Notes: generated by a model from the letters alone, not told the origin. A stretch of 64,000 bases of DNA from Bradyrhizobium sp. 138 (GCF_023074075.1 NZ_JADPKT010000055.1:124001-188000); one strand, 5' to 3'. Shown: positions 26,218 through 35,608, counted from the stretch's first letter. Numbers and translations: made by a program.

Positions 26218-26251
26218 GATCTGCTCTTGCCCGGGATGGGCGCTTTGGGAC

Positions 26252-27484
26252 TTAGCGCTTCAGGTTGACGACGACGTCGAGCAGGTCAGAGCCGGTCTGG
26301 AATGATTTCGAGTTCGCGGTGAAGCCGCGCTGCGCCTCGATCATGCCGGTGAGTTCGTCCGCAAGGTCGACATTGGAGTCCTCCAGGGCGCTGGACTGGA
26401 CCGTGCCGAGCCCACCCGTGCCGGCATTTCCGACCTGCGCGTTGCCGGAATTCATGTTGGTCGAATAGACGTTGCCCGGCTCCGGCGTCAGATTGTCGGG
26501 GCTCGCGACGTCGGCGAGCATGATGGTGTAGAGCGCCAGCTGCTGCCCGTTCTTGAGGATCGCCGTCACGTGGCCGGCATCGTCGATATCAACCTTGTCG
26601 ATGGCTGAGGGAACGCTGCCATTGACGGTGGCCTTGAAGCTGAAGTCGGTGCCGACCTGGGTCAAGTTCGACAGGTCCAGGGTCATCGCCGCGCCCCCGG
26701 GAACGGTGAAGCTGAGGCCGGTCGGGCTCGCCGCGGCGAGCGCGCCCTTGCCGGCCGCCGTCGTGTCGAAGGTGAAAGTGGTGGCAGCGGCGAGCGAGGT
26801 GCCCGTCGCGGAATCATAGACTTGAACCTGCCAGGTGTCCGAGCCGACAGCCGTCGCCGTGTGGGACATATAGACGTCGAGCGTCACGGCCTGGCCGATA
26901 TTGTTGTAGGCCACGATCGAGCTCTTCGATGAATATGACGCCGGGCCGGGCGGGCCAGCAATGACAGCCGCCTTCGGATCCAGATTGCCGGTCGTGAGCG
27001 TCCCCGCCGTCGACGGCACCGGCACCTGCGAAACCTGGGCAATGTTGACGATCTGCATGCCGGACAGGCTGTTTTGCGAGAAGTTGCTCACGAGGCCGGG
27101 CTGGCCCAGAAGATAGAAACCGGCCCCGTTGACCAGATTGCCCTGGCTGTCAGGCACGAACGAGCCGGCGCGCGTCAGATATTGCTGCGTGTTGTTGGCG
27201 TTCGACACCACGAAGAAGCCATTGCCCTGGACGCGAAGGTCCGTGGTCGATGTGGTATACTGTGTGTTGCCCGCGTCGCTGATGGCATAGCGAACCTTGG
27301 TCTCGACCGCGCCGGAATCATAGTTGCCGGAGCCGCTCTTCAGGATCAGCGAGGAGAATTCGGTGGAAGCCCGCTTATAGCCTGTGGTGTTGACGTTGGC
27401 GATGTTGTCCGAAACCGTCGATAGCTTGTTGGACTGCGCGTTCATTCCGGAAACGCCGGTGCGCATAACACCATACAGGCTCAT
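26252..27484 (-). CDS. flgE: flagellar hook protein FlgE
   Basis: 410 residues. Begins SLYGVMRTGVSGMNAQSN and has NIANVNTTGYKRA, the axial-protein signature; ends with DSNVDLADELTGMIEAQRGF and FQTGSDLLDVVVNLKR. It polymerises into the hook of the lateral flagellum. First gene of a 13-gene minus-strand unit that reaches 17371, with the conserved promoter-proximal motif (27531-27542) 46 nt before the ATG. Confidence 0.97.
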   Translation of the reverse strand: MSLYGVMRTGVSGMNAQSNKLSTVSDNIANVNTTGYKRASTEFSSLILKSGSGNYDSGAVETKVRYAISDAGNTQYTTSTTDLRVQGNGFFVVSNANNTQQYLTRAGSFVPDSQGNLVNGAGFYLLGQPGLVSNFSQNSLSGMQIVNIAQVSQVPVPSTAGTLTTGNLDPKAAVIAGPPGPASYSSKSSIVAYNNIGQAVTLDVYMSHTATAVGSDTWQVQVYDSATGTSLAAATTFTFDTTAAGKGALAAASPTGLSFTVPGGAAMTLDLSNLTQVGTDFSFKATVNGSVPSAIDKVDIDDAGHVTAILKNGQQLALYTIMLADVASPDNLTPEPGNVYSTNMNSGNAQVGNAGTGGLGTVQSSALEDSNVDLADELTGMIEAQRGFTANSKSFQTGSDLLDVVVNLKR

Positions 27485-27530
27485 GAATTGGGCTCCTTTG
27501 GTAGGTTGCAGCTACAATGGGGGTTCTTGC

Positions 27531-27542
27531 TTGCGCGGGGCT
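27531..27542 (-). promoter_or_regulatory. shared lateral-flagellar promoter motif, flgE operon
   Basis: TTGCGCGGGGCT on the plus strand, that is AGCCCCGCGCAA in the coding direction, 46 nt before the flgE ATG. It matches the element before the DUF1217-flgF-fliI operon exactly over 12 bp; the match extends to CAGCCCCGCGCAAGCAA. Confidence 0.65.
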
Positions 27543-27590
27543 GATGATTGGGAGCGATGCACAACTTGTCGTCGTCCCTCAGTTGTTGCT

Positions 27591-28172
27591 TCAGGTTGCT
27601 TTCGGCTGACAGAGCGAACGCGCCTTGTCGGTCCAGGCGCCGAAGCCGCTCGAGACGAGATGAGCGACGATGTGACAGACGTAGCGCTTCTGCGCCGGCT
27701 GGTTGTTGGGGCCGGCATTGTAGCGCGCGACTGCCATGGTCCAGCTGCCTTCGCGCTGCTTCAGCTCTTTCAGGAAGCGCGCGGCATAGTCGACGTTTCT
27801 GGCGGGATCGAACATCGACCGCACCGAGGCGAACTTGTCGCCGTGATAATAGTGATTGATCTGCATGCAACCGAGGTCGATCAACTTGATCCCCTTGGCC
27901 CGCATCGCCTCGAAACTCGCCATAGCGTCGTCGATGCCCTTGGCGAACACGGTCTGGCCGTCGGCGCCGAGGGCATAGGGATGGAGCGCGCCGCGCCGCC
28001 CGGTCTCGGTGAGGCCGACCGCATAGAGAATGCCGAGCGGAATCCCGTGCTGCTGCGCCGCGCGCGCCATCTCGCGCTCGCAGGGGCGCGCGTTGTCAGG
28101 CGCCGCTGCCGCAGCGCCGGCGTTACAGATAAACAGGGCCGCGACGATGATGCGGCGCCACGTCCTGGTCAT
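27591..28172 (-). CDS. flagellar-cluster lytic transglycosylase (SLT domain)
   Basis: 193 residues. Signal peptide MTRTWRRIIVAALFICNAGA, then an SLT domain with catalytic Glu in YAVGLTETGRRG, the LIDLGCMQINHYYHG motif and AVARYNAGPNN. Probably opens peptidoglycan for the rod, replacing the hydrolase half missing from FlgJ (compare Rhodobacter SltF). The reading frame overlaps the end of fliK by 50 nt. It is the last gene of the fliF unit, 106 nt before the flgE start. Confidence 0.85.
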   Translation of the reverse strand: MTRTWRRIIVAALFICNAGAAAAAPDNARPCEREMARAAQQHGIPLGILYAVGLTETGRRGALHPYALGADGQTVFAKGIDDAMASFEAMRAKGIKLIDLGCMQINHYYHGDKFASVRSMFDPARNVDYAARFLKELKQREGSWTMAVARYNAGPNNQPAQKRYVCHIVAHLVSSGFGAWTDKARSLCQPKAT

Positions 28173-29451
28173 GACGCTTCTCCTGATTGGACTGGCGCTC
28201 CTGGCGAGCCTGCTTCGCTCCGCCGTCGGACTGCCCCGACGACGTGCCGGCGCCGTCGAACGTGCCTTGCGACTGCGACGAGGGATGTTGCTGGCCCGAG
28301 AGCTGCGGCTGCGACTGACCGGAGCCACTCTGGAATCCGTCCAGCGAGCCGTGCTGCACCGGCGCGACGTCGGCAACGTAGCCCGCCGACTGCACGAGAT
28401 CGCGGATCTGGTCGCGCTGCTGGTCCAGCATCTGGCTGGTGTCCTTGCGCTCGGCCGCAAGATGGATCGACACTTCGGTGCCGACGAGACGAAGGCGCAG
28501 GGTGACGTTGCCGAGCGCGGGCGGCTCGAGATTGATGGTCAGGATCTTGAGCGGCTGATCCGGCGCATTGGTCTGGGACGCCGAGAGATCGGGTGCTGCG
28601 GCCGCAGCAGGGCTTGCGGTCTCCTTCAACTCGCCGACGACCGCATTGGCGACCTGTTGCGGAGCGTTGAATTGCGCCGGCGGCAGATGGGTCTCCTGCT
28701 GGATCACGGTGACTTTCGTGGTCTCGGGCAGTGCGTCACGCCCCGCGGCCTTGGCAGCGCGCTCGACGTTGGCCGTGACCGCCTCGAAGCCTGATGTCGC
28801 GGGCATTGGGTTCGATGACTCACCGCGTTGCGGCGCTGTCGATTGCGGCGCGGCCATCGCTTGCGAAGCCGCAATTTGCGAGCGTGCGGCGGTCGGAGCG
28901 ACACCGGATGGGGCCGTGTCGGCCATCGCTGCCTTCGCCGCGCCCTGACCTTCGCGCTTCGTCGTGGAGGACCGCTCGTCGCGCTCGGCGGGCTGCGTTT
29001 GCATCTGCGGCTTCAGGGCAGGCGCCGCTGCGATCTCCTGCCCAATCACCACGGCCATGCCCGTCTGGTCCTGAACCTGCGTCTGGGCGGCATGATCGGC
29101 CGCACGTTGTTTCTCCGACGACTTGTCGGCCTTGGTGTCGGAAGACTCCTCCAAGGACTTTGCTCGCTCGGACACCGCGATGCGCTCGTGCCCCGTCGCG
29201 TCCTTTTTCTCTTTTTCGGCCGGATGAGCCAAACGCGTGCGCAGGGGCTCGGCCGCCGCGGTCGTCTCGCTGCCATCGTCCTTCAGGGCCTGCTTGGCGA
29301 GGTTCGAGACGGTGCGAAGCAGATCGTTGAACGACGAGCTTGCCTGCGATTTGGCCCCGGCGCTCTTTGCCGCGCGCGATGTCCCGCGCATGTTGAGGCT
29401 CTCGGCGAGGCCCGAAAAAAGCTGTCCGGATGTTCCACTGAGCTTGGTCAT
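28123..29451 (-). CDS. fliK: flagellar hook-length control protein FliK
   Basis: 442 residues, mostly low-complexity Ala/Ser/Gln/Lys-rich and probably disordered. A folded C-terminal core lies at ~310-390: LKILTINLEPPALGNVTLRL, VSIHLAAERKDTSQMLDQQR, the FliK substrate-switch domain. The tail after ~400 is Gln/Ser-rich. It measures hook length and switches FlhB export specificity. ATGA overlap with motC; its 3' end overlaps the transglycosylase gene by 50 nt. Confidence 0.9.
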   Translation of the reverse strand: MTKLSGTSGQLFSGLAESLNMRGTSRAAKSAGAKSQASSSFNDLLRTVSNLAKQALKDDGSETTAAAEPLRTRLAHPAEKEKKDATGHERIAVSERAKSLEESSDTKADKSSEKQRAADHAAQTQVQDQTGMAVVIGQEIAAAPALKPQMQTQPAERDERSSTTKREGQGAAKAAMADTAPSGVAPTAARSQIAASQAMAAPQSTAPQRGESSNPMPATSGFEAVTANVERAAKAAGRDALPETTKVTVIQQETHLPPAQFNAPQQVANAVVGELKETASPAAAAAPDLSASQTNAPDQPLKILTINLEPPALGNVTLRLRLVGTEVSIHLAAERKDTSQMLDQQRDQIRDLVQSAGYVADVAPVQHGSLDGFQSGSGQSQPQLSGQQHPSSQSQGTFDGAGTSSGQSDGGAKQARQERQSNQEKRHDQDVAPHHRRGPVYL

Positions 29452-30620
29452 GGACGGCGGTCCCTGGTGAGGAGTTCGAGTTCGCCGAGCTGCTTCTGCG
29501 CGCGCGCGAGCGTCATGGTCGATGACGACAGATCGAGACGCGCCGGCGTTGCCGGAGGCTTGTCGGCGGTGGATCCGCCCGGGAGCGGCTTGCGAACGTC
29601 GAGCGCGAGCTGCATCGTGGCATTCAGAAGGGGGACGTCACGCTCGGGCAGCTTCGACCGGTCGACCGCCTTCAGCTCGGCAAGACCGCCGTCATATTCG
29701 TCGGTGAGCGCGCGCGAGGCACCGCGGAAGAAATGCGCCCGTTCGCGATCCGCGGAGGCGTCGGTGCTGAGCGTTAACGCCCGCTCACTGGCAAGGCGCG
29801 TCACGGCCAGCTGTCCCCGCAGCATCGCCGCCCGCGCGATCACGAGATAGAGCTTGAGGCGGCTCGCGCGATCGATCTGCTCCAGCAGGGCGGCGATCCG
29901 CGCAAAGCGGCGCCCGTCGAGCGCCAGGCTCGATTGCGTCAGGCCGGTGGAAAAGCGCTGCCAGAAATCGCCGGCATAGATCGAGTTGCGGTAGTGGCGG
30001 AGATAGGCCAGCGTCAGGAACTCGAACTTGTCGAAATCCTCCGCCTGCCCGACCAGCAGGATCTCACGCCGCAGCGCCGCTTCCTCCACCAGCGTGCCGG
30101 GCAGCAGCAGGCGCGCGTCGTCCAGGCGCTCGATCGCGAATGATGCCTCGACCCGCGCGAACAACGCGCCCTGGACCAGCGCGACCTGACCGCCAAGGCC
30201 CGAGGGAAGCGTTCGCGGCTTGACGTCCTTGAGCTGCTCGCGCGCTTCCTCCTGACGCCCCTCGACATAGGCGAGCGCGCCGTTGAACAGCCGCTCGTCC
30301 ACATTCATCTTGTCGCGCGGCAGCTTGCGGACGATTTGCGGCGCGCCGCCGCTGAGCAGATAGATGACCACGGCCTGGCTGTTCTGCGGATTGCTCCACA
30401 CAGTGGGATCGGCGGCGAGAAACTTTTCTCCGATCTGCCGGTTCAGCGCGACGTGGCTACCATGCGCGGCGGTGTCGCCGCTGGCGATGCCGTCCTGCAC
30501 CGCCTGCAGCGCGCGGACGAGCTCATAAGGCTCGCCGCCCTGGCGGGCGGGCTCGGCAAGCACGTTCGCCGCCGTGAACGGCAGGAACAGCAGGGCGATG
30601 CAGAGCAGCGGTCTGATCAA
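29448..30620 (-). CDS. motC: periplasmic motility protein MotC
   Basis: 390 residues with a signal peptide (MIRPLLCIALLFLPFTAANV, cleaved after LAE) and a helical TPR-like body (for example LRREILLVGQAEDFDKFEFL and YLRHYRNSIYAGDFWQRFST). Matches rhizobial MotC, which binds the periplasmic part of MotB and is needed for rotation. Lies between motB and fliK with ATGA overlaps on both sides; its own chaperone MotE is at 38795. Confidence 0.92.
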   Translation of the reverse strand: MIRPLLCIALLFLPFTAANVLAEPARQGGEPYELVRALQAVQDGIASGDTAAHGSHVALNRQIGEKFLAADPTVWSNPQNSQAVVIYLLSGGAPQIVRKLPRDKMNVDERLFNGALAYVEGRQEEAREQLKDVKPRTLPSGLGGQVALVQGALFARVEASFAIERLDDARLLLPGTLVEEAALRREILLVGQAEDFDKFEFLTLAYLRHYRNSIYAGDFWQRFSTGLTQSSLALDGRRFARIAALLEQIDRASRLKLYLVIARAAMLRGQLAVTRLASERALTLSTDASADRERAHFFRGASRALTDEYDGGLAELKAVDRSKLPERDVPLLNATMQLALDVRKPLPGGSTADKPPATPARLDLSSSTMTLARAQKQLGELELLTRDRRP

Positions 30621-31930
30621 GGGCGCTTCTCACGGACCAGGATCTCGATCCGGCGGTTCTGCGCGGCAGCGGGATCGTTCGGAAGCTTCGGCCGCCTATC
30701 CGCGTAGCCTTCGACATGCTCGATCCGCTGCGCGTCGACGCCGGAGCGAACCAGCATGTAATAGGCCATCTGGGCGCGAGCGGTCGACAGCCGCCAATTG
30801 TCGTAAGTCTCCGAGCGATACGGCCGATTGTCGGTATGGCCACGGACGATGATCATGCCCTGGCGTTTCGTCAGCAGCGGCCCGATCTTGTCGATCACGC
30901 GGATGAGTTCGGGCCGCGGCTCGGCCGAGCCGACCGCGAACATGCCGAAGCTCGCATCGTCGGTCAGGCTGATCAGGAGACCCTCCTCGACCTGACGCAC
31001 TTCGGCCGCCGGCCCTGCGCCCGCCTTGATGTCCGACAGCGCGTCCGCGATCGCGGCCTGAAGCTGCTTGACGGTCGGCTGCTGGGTTTGCGCCGCATCG
31101 CGCGGTTCGCTCTCCTTCGCCGTGTCGCTCGGACGCGCCTGTGCGGCGGCGTTGGCTTGAACGCTCGCTTGGGCGCTGGCCTCGCGTGGCGATTGCGCCG
31201 ACGCGGGTCCCGGCGGCAGCAAGGGCGACAGGCTCGCAGACGACGCATCCGTGCTGGGAGCTGCGCTTCCGCCGACATCGTCCGCCTTGACCCGACGCGC
31301 CTGCTGCTCGCCTTGATTTGTGGCGGGCGCCGCGTCGCGCGCGGAGGCATTTGGCTTGGACTCGCTCTCGATCATGCGATCCGCGTCCTTGGACGCTTGC
31401 GGCGCCAGCTTCCAATAGCCGGGGTCGAAGGGATCGCGGTAGGCGTCGCCACCCTTGAGGCCGTCCTCTTCGGCGGACGTCAGCGCGCCGGCCCGCCGTT
31501 GGCCGGAGGCCTGGTTCGCGCTGCTCGCGATCTCGGCGAGCGTCGCGTAGGGATCGCGGAACAGCACCTTCTCTTCATAAAAGGGCGGCTTCTCGGCCGT
31601 CGGGGAATCGCCGCGGCGTTCCTCATTCGGGCCGGCCGGCTGACGCCTGCCGTCCTGACCTTCGAACGACGACGGCTCCTTCTTGGAGAGATCCTTGAGG
31701 CCCTTCGGGGCAGGCGCGTTCTCCGCGAGCTTGATCGGGTTGAAATAGCTCGCGACCACCTGCTTCTGGTCCTGGTTGAGCGCGTTGAGCAGCCACATGA
31801 CCAGGAAAAACGCCATCATCGCGGTCATGAAGTCCGCATAGGCGATCTTCCAGACGCCACCGTGATGCGCCTCCTCAGCGAAGGCGCTGCGCCGGCGGAC
31901 GATCACGATCTCATGCTTGACCTCTTCCAT
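30617..31930 (-). CDS. motB: flagellar stator protein MotB
   Basis: 437 residues. One membrane helix, KIAYADFMTAMMAFFLVMWL, with Asp33 as the proton-binding residue, then a conserved plug region (DQKQVVASYFNPIKLAE). A ~250-residue disordered periplasmic linker follows, then an OmpA-type peptidoglycan-binding domain (IIVRGHTDNRPYR, NWRLSTARAQ). The long linker is typical of MotC-dependent rhizobial MotB. Separated from motA, which heads another operon. Confidence 0.95.
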   Translation of the reverse strand: MEEVKHEIVIVRRRSAFAEEAHHGGVWKIAYADFMTAMMAFFLVMWLLNALNQDQKQVVASYFNPIKLAENAPAPKGLKDLSKKEPSSFEGQDGRRQPAGPNEERRGDSPTAEKPPFYEEKVLFRDPYATLAEIASSANQASGQRRAGALTSAEEDGLKGGDAYRDPFDPGYWKLAPQASKDADRMIESESKPNASARDAAPATNQGEQQARRVKADDVGGSAAPSTDASSASLSPLLPPGPASAQSPREASAQASVQANAAAQARPSDTAKESEPRDAAQTQQPTVKQLQAAIADALSDIKAGAGPAAEVRQVEEGLLISLTDDASFGMFAVGSAEPRPELIRVIDKIGPLLTKRQGMIIVRGHTDNRPYRSETYDNWRLSTARAQMAYYMLVRSGVDAQRIEHVEGYADRRPKLPNDPAAAQNRRIEILVREKRP

Positions 31931-31936
31931 GGCGGG

Positions 31937-32629
31937 TTACCGGCGCGCTTCCTTCAGGCGTTCGCTCCATGCCGAGATCTGCGTCTCGATCACGGTCTGG
32001 TCGGCCACGACACGAACCTCCAGCGCCTCGGCGGCCTCGTATTCGATGCCGATTCGCCTCGACGCCTCGAGCTGTGTCTTGACGAGGTCGAGCAGCTCGC
32101 TCGGGCCGGTGACCTTGAACGCCGGCACCGAGGAGTTGCCGGTCAGCGCCGCAATCTGCTCGACCAGCGATCCGATCGCCTTGTCGCGGACCGCATCGGC
32201 GAGGAACGGCAGCAATATCCGCGCAACCGAGCTTGCGATGTTGGTCTCGATCTCGCGGCACGCCGCCTCGAATCCGCTGACGATCGCGACCGCCTGCTGG
32301 TCGGACCATTTGGCGCGCTCCTCGCCGAGCCGGATCGCGCTGCGGACGCGCTCCTCGGCAAGCCTGGCATCGCCCTCCGCGACGCCGGCCGCATGGCCGC
32401 GCCGGTAAGCGTCATCCAGGAGATTGACCGGCGGCTCTTCCGCCTTCGGCGCCGGAGACGGCGACTGCGGCAGAGGCTGCGGGTGAGCCTGAAGCTGCGG
32501 CTGAGGCTCGCGCACGACCTCCTTCGGCCTTGTCAGCACGTCCTGGATCCTGGGCGGCGGAGGCGGTGGTGACTTGGTCCTGCCGTTCGCATCGAACTGC
32601 GTCAGGAGCTTTCCGATTGCCGCGTTCAT
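31937..32629 (-). CDS. fliH: FliH-type flagellar assembly protein
   Basis: 230 residues. Pro-rich N-terminus with six consecutive prolines (~22-27), then a coiled segment (YRRGHAAGVAEGDARLAEER) carrying the G-x-x-x-G-like repeats seen in FliH, and a C-terminal alpha/beta domain that should bind FliI. FliH regulates the export ATPase. Overlaps fliF by ATGA. Sequence conservation is low; position and architecture carry the call. Confidence 0.8.
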   Translation of the reverse strand: MNAAIGKLLTQFDANGRTKSPPPPPPRIQDVLTRPKEVVREPQPQLQAHPQPLPQSPSPAPKAEEPPVNLLDDAYRRGHAAGVAEGDARLAEERVRSAIRLGEERAKWSDQQAVAIVSGFEAACREIETNIASSVARILLPFLADAVRDKAIGSLVEQIAALTGNSSVPAFKVTGPSELLDLVKTQLEASRRIGIEYEAAEALEVRVVADQTVIETQISAWSERLKEARR

Positions 32630-34251
32630 GCCGCCTCCTCGCGTCGCATCCAGTCTTTAAGGATCGCCGCCGCCTGCGCCTGATCGAGCCGAACGATCTG
32701 CTCCAGCCGCTTCTGCGGCGTTCGCTGCATCTTGCCTTCGAGGTCTTCGACGAGATTGAGCTCGGGATCCTGGCTCTCGGCCAGTGCAAGGGCGGTCGCA
32801 GCTTCGAGCTCGGCAACCTCGGCAGCCTCGGCCTGCTCCTGCTCCGCGCGATGGGTCAGAATGCCGTTGACGGCCGGCCGCAATCCGAACCAGACCAGCA
32901 TCGAAGCAACGGCCAGGATCGTCACCGCGTTGATGACGCTGCCGAGCTGCTTGTTGATCATCTCGACGAAGCTGATCGGCGGCACCGGCGCCAGTTCGCG
33001 CGAGCCCTCGATGAAGTCGACGGCCGTCACCTGGATCTGGTCGCCGCGCTGCTTGTCCAGTCCGCCGGCCGTCGCCGCGAGCTGGCTGATCTCGGCGAGC
33101 TTGCTGTCGACGATGGCCTGGTTGGTCTTGTCGCCGAGATCGGCGACCAGCCGCGCACGATTGACGAGGACGGCGATGAAGAGCTTCTTCACCGAATAGC
33201 CGTCGCTCACCGTCGTCGTGGTCTTGGACGAGACCTCGAAATTGGTGACGTCCTCGCGGCGGGTCTTGTCCTCGTTGGAGTTCTTGCCGCCGCCGGCATT
33301 CACCTGCTGATCGGGAAGATTCTGTTGCACCGTCGTCGGCGTCGAACGGTCGGCGTTCTGCGACGATTCCTTCTCGCGCACGTTCCGTACCGACCGCTCG
33401 GCGCGGCCCTCCGGATCGTAGACGGTCTCGTTGATCTGCCGCTTGTCGGTGGAGAGCTGCGGCGCGACGCTGACCTCGAAATTGTCGAGGCCGAGATACG
33501 GCGTCAGCGCCTTTCGGATGTTCTCCTGCACCATGCCGCCGACCGTTTTCTGCAGGCTCGCCATCTTGGTCGGGGCGGCGGTGGCCTCGTCCTCCTCGGC
33601 GAGCAGCGTCGAGCCGTCGGCGTCCAGCACAGTCACCTTGTCGCGGCTCATGCCGGGAATGGCGGCGGCGACGAGATGACGGATCGACTGCGCCGTGCGC
33701 GCCTCGATGGCGCCGTCGGTGCGCAGCACGACCGAGGCCGAAGGCGGCTGCTGCGTCGCGCGGAACGAGCCGCGCACCGGCAGCACGATATGCACCCGCG
33801 CCGCCTTGACGCCCTTCATCAACTGCACCGTGCGCGCGATCTCGCCTTCCAGCGCCCGGAGCTTGGTGACCTCCTGCATGAAGGAGGTCAGGCCGAGCGA
33901 GCCGATCTTGTCGAACAGCTCGTAGCCGGAATTGGCGCTGGTCGGCAGCCCTTTCTCGGCGAGCAGCATCCGCGCCTGCATGGTCTGGCTCGGACGCACC
34001 GAGAGCGCATCTCCGGCCGTATTGACGTCGAAGGTGATGTTCTGCTCGCGCAGCGCCGCGCCCATGCGCGTCACGTCTTCGCGGGTGAGGCCGGTATAGA
34101 GCGTCTCGAATTCAGGCCGGCTCAGATAGTACGCGCCGCCGACGACGGTGACGAGAACGGCAAAGCCGATCAATCCCAAGGCCATCAGGCGTCGCGGCCC
34201 AAGCTCCAGCAGATTGTTGAGCAGTTGCTGTACCTGCGCACGACTGAGCAT
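32626..34251 (-). CDS. fliF: flagellar MS-ring protein FliF
   Basis: 541 residues. First membrane helix ~22-42 (LMALGLIGFAVLVTVVGGAY), ring-building motifs following (SRPEFETLYTGLTREDVTRM, MARMLLAEKGLP-like QARMLLAEKGLP), second helix near 445-465 (INAVTILAVASMLVWFGL), and C-terminal FliG-binding segment LEQIVRLDQAQAAAILKDWM. I use ATG 34251 (GAGG just upstream) rather than 34284. It heads the fliF-fliH-motB-motC-fliK-slt unit; the shared motif lies 57 nt upstream. Confidence 0.96.
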   Translation of the reverse strand: MLSRAQVQQLLNNLLELGPRRLMALGLIGFAVLVTVVGGAYYLSRPEFETLYTGLTREDVTRMGAALREQNITFDVNTAGDALSVRPSQTMQARMLLAEKGLPTSANSGYELFDKIGSLGLTSFMQEVTKLRALEGEIARTVQLMKGVKAARVHIVLPVRGSFRATQQPPSASVVLRTDGAIEARTAQSIRHLVAAAIPGMSRDKVTVLDADGSTLLAEEDEATAAPTKMASLQKTVGGMVQENIRKALTPYLGLDNFEVSVAPQLSTDKRQINETVYDPEGRAERSVRNVREKESSQNADRSTPTTVQQNLPDQQVNAGGGKNSNEDKTRREDVTNFEVSSKTTTTVSDGYSVKKLFIAVLVNRARLVADLGDKTNQAIVDSKLAEISQLAATAGGLDKQRGDQIQVTAVDFIEGSRELAPVPPISFVEMINKQLGSVINAVTILAVASMLVWFGLRPAVNGILTHRAEQEQAEAAEVAELEAATALALAESQDPELNLVEDLEGKMQRTPQKRLEQIVRLDQAQAAAILKDWMRREEAA

Positions 34252-34308
34252 ATGACCTCGTACCAATGCGAACGGTGAGGACACTCGGCTGCCAACCTTG
34301 TCTGAAGG

Positions 34309-34320
34309 TTGCGCGAGGCT
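34309..34320 (-). promoter_or_regulatory. shared lateral-flagellar promoter motif, fliF operon
   Basis: TTGCGCGAGGCT on the plus strand (coding direction AGCCTCGCGCAA), 57 nt before the fliF ATG. Identical over 12 bp to the copy before motA. The rest of 34252-34554 holds no ORF with support. Confidence 0.65.
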
Positions 34321-34509
34321 ACGAAGGTGGCGGTTCGCTGGCGAGGCGTTGCAATTTTACAAGACGGCCGGGCGACGCATTCAATTTGGCAGCCGCAAGC
34401 GGACGCTCGCGCATGGCAGCGCGATCGGCTGCGCCGTGTTGCACGAAGTCTGGCGTCGGGAGGTTGATTGCGGCACGTTCGTGCCGTCGCGTCCGCCGAT
34501 CATGGCGGG

Positions 34510-34537
34510 GACCGTGCTCCCTTAGGGGAGCACGGTC
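34510..34537 (-). terminator. hairpin downstream of the first flagellin
   Basis: A perfect 12-bp stem, GACCGTGCTCCC / GGGAGCACGGTC, with a 4-nt loop, 17 nt after the flagellin stop. There is no U-tract on the minus strand (CCCCGCC follows), so it may serve as mRNA 3'-end protection or a factor-assisted terminator. Confidence 0.65.
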
Positions 34538-34554
34538 GTTTTCGAGGCCGTCGC

Positions 34555-35466
34555 TTAGCCGCGGAACAGCGACAGGATGCTCTGGCTGTTCTGGTTGGCG
34601 ATCGAGAGCGCCTGAACGCCGAGCTGCTGCTGGGTCTGCAGCGCCTGGAGCCGGGTCGATTCCGCGTTCATGTCGGCGTCGACGAGCTGACCGATACCGC
34701 GATCCACCGAGTCCATCAGCGACTTCACGAATTCCGTGTTGTTCGAGATGCGGTTCTTGATGGCGCCGAGGTTGGCGGCGGACTGGCTGACCGTGTTGAT
34801 CGCGCCGGTGACCTGCGCGATGTAGCCGTCGATCGTGGTCTGGTCGGCCGCGGAGTCGGTCAGCGCACCGATGTTGATGGTGTCGACCGACGCGCTGCCG
34901 CTCACCGTGTCGAGGATGCCGGCCGTGGTCGAGGTGTAGAGCGAGTAGTTGGCGACCGTCACCGTGATGGTGTTGATCGTGGGCGTGCCGCCGACGCGCG
35001 AGAACGACGACACCAAATTGACCGTCGCCGGGGTGGATGCGTTGGTGCTCAGCCAGTTCACGCCGTTGAACGTCGCCGCGTTGGCCACGTTCTTCATGTC
35101 CTGCTGGATCTGGGTGATTTCAGCCTGGATCTTGGTGCGGTCGATGCCGGCGGTCTTGGCTTCGACCAGCAGCGCCTGGAGCTTGGTCAGGCCGGAGTTC
35201 TGGTCGCCGATGACCTTGTTCAGGGCGGTGTATTCGGTATCGACGGTCGCAGCCGACAGACCGAGCGAGTCGGAAACGGCGGAGAGCGCGGCGTTGTCGG
35301 CGCGCATCGAGGTCGCGATCGACCAATAGGCCGAGTTGTCCGAAGCGGTCGCAACGCGCTGGCCGGTCGAGATGCGGTTTTCGGTCGTCTGCAGGTTGGC
35401 GCTGACATTCCGGAGGGTCTGGAGCGCAGTCATTGCAGCGGAGTTGGTAAGCAGGCTGGAAGCCAT
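34555..35466 (-). CDS. lafA: lateral flagellin (copy 1)
   Basis: 303 residues. Conserved D0/D1 ends: N-terminal RISTGQRVATASDNSAYWSI and C-terminal AESTRLQALQTQQQLGVQAL followed by SIANQNSQSILSLFRG; a short Thr/Ser-rich middle replaces the large outer domains of thick-filament flagellins. No cysteine. It is highly similar to the copy at 35735; both match the paired lateral flagellins of B. diazoefficiens. Single-gene unit with its own motif, leader and 3' hairpin. ATG 35466 chosen because the protein then starts MASSLLTNS like its twin. Confidence 0.96.
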   Translation of the reverse strand: MASSLLTNSAAMTALQTLRNVSANLQTTENRISTGQRVATASDNSAYWSIATSMRADNAALSAVSDSLGLSAATVDTEYTALNKVIGDQNSGLTKLQALLVEAKTAGIDRTKIQAEITQIQQDMKNVANAATFNGVNWLSTNASTPATVNLVSSFSRVGGTPTINTITVTVANYSLYTSTTAGILDTVSGSASVDTINIGALTDSAADQTTIDGYIAQVTGAINTVSQSAANLGAIKNRISNNTEFVKSLMDSVDRGIGQLVDADMNAESTRLQALQTQQQLGVQALSIANQNSQSILSLFRG

Positions 35467-35500
35467 CTTTGATGTCCCTTTTGAAAGCAGATTGGATTTT

Positions 35501-35584
35501 GGGGACATACCGGGCTTGCACCGGTACGACAGGGCGGCATCATGCCTTTGGGCTGCGGAAATGCGCGTGAGCCCAACCCGTCGT
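35501..35584 (-). ncRNA. structured 5' leader of flagellin copy 1
   Basis: Shares ~50 nearly identical bases plus a compensated stem with the leader at 36679. In mRNA order: stem TTGGGCT/AGCCCAA (35570-35576 with 35548-35554), the dyad GGCATGATGCC, then stem TACCGG/CCGGTA with loop TGCAAGC. It ends 34 nt before the ATG. Possibly an instance of the flg-Rhizobiales RNA motif described upstream of flagellin genes; I cannot run the covariance model. A plausible FlbT target. Confidence 0.6.
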
Positions 35585-35608
35585 AGCGGTGAGGATAGCC
35601 AGCGAAGC

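Noticed and set aside
23674..26268. 864-codon plus-strand open frame opposite flgL and flgK
   Set aside because: Antisense shadow of two unmistakable flagellar genes; repetitive Arg/Gly/Asp/Val composition.
30716..32572. 618-codon plus-strand frame opposite motB and fliH
   Set aside because: No domain pattern; MotB and FliH on the minus strand explain the sequence.
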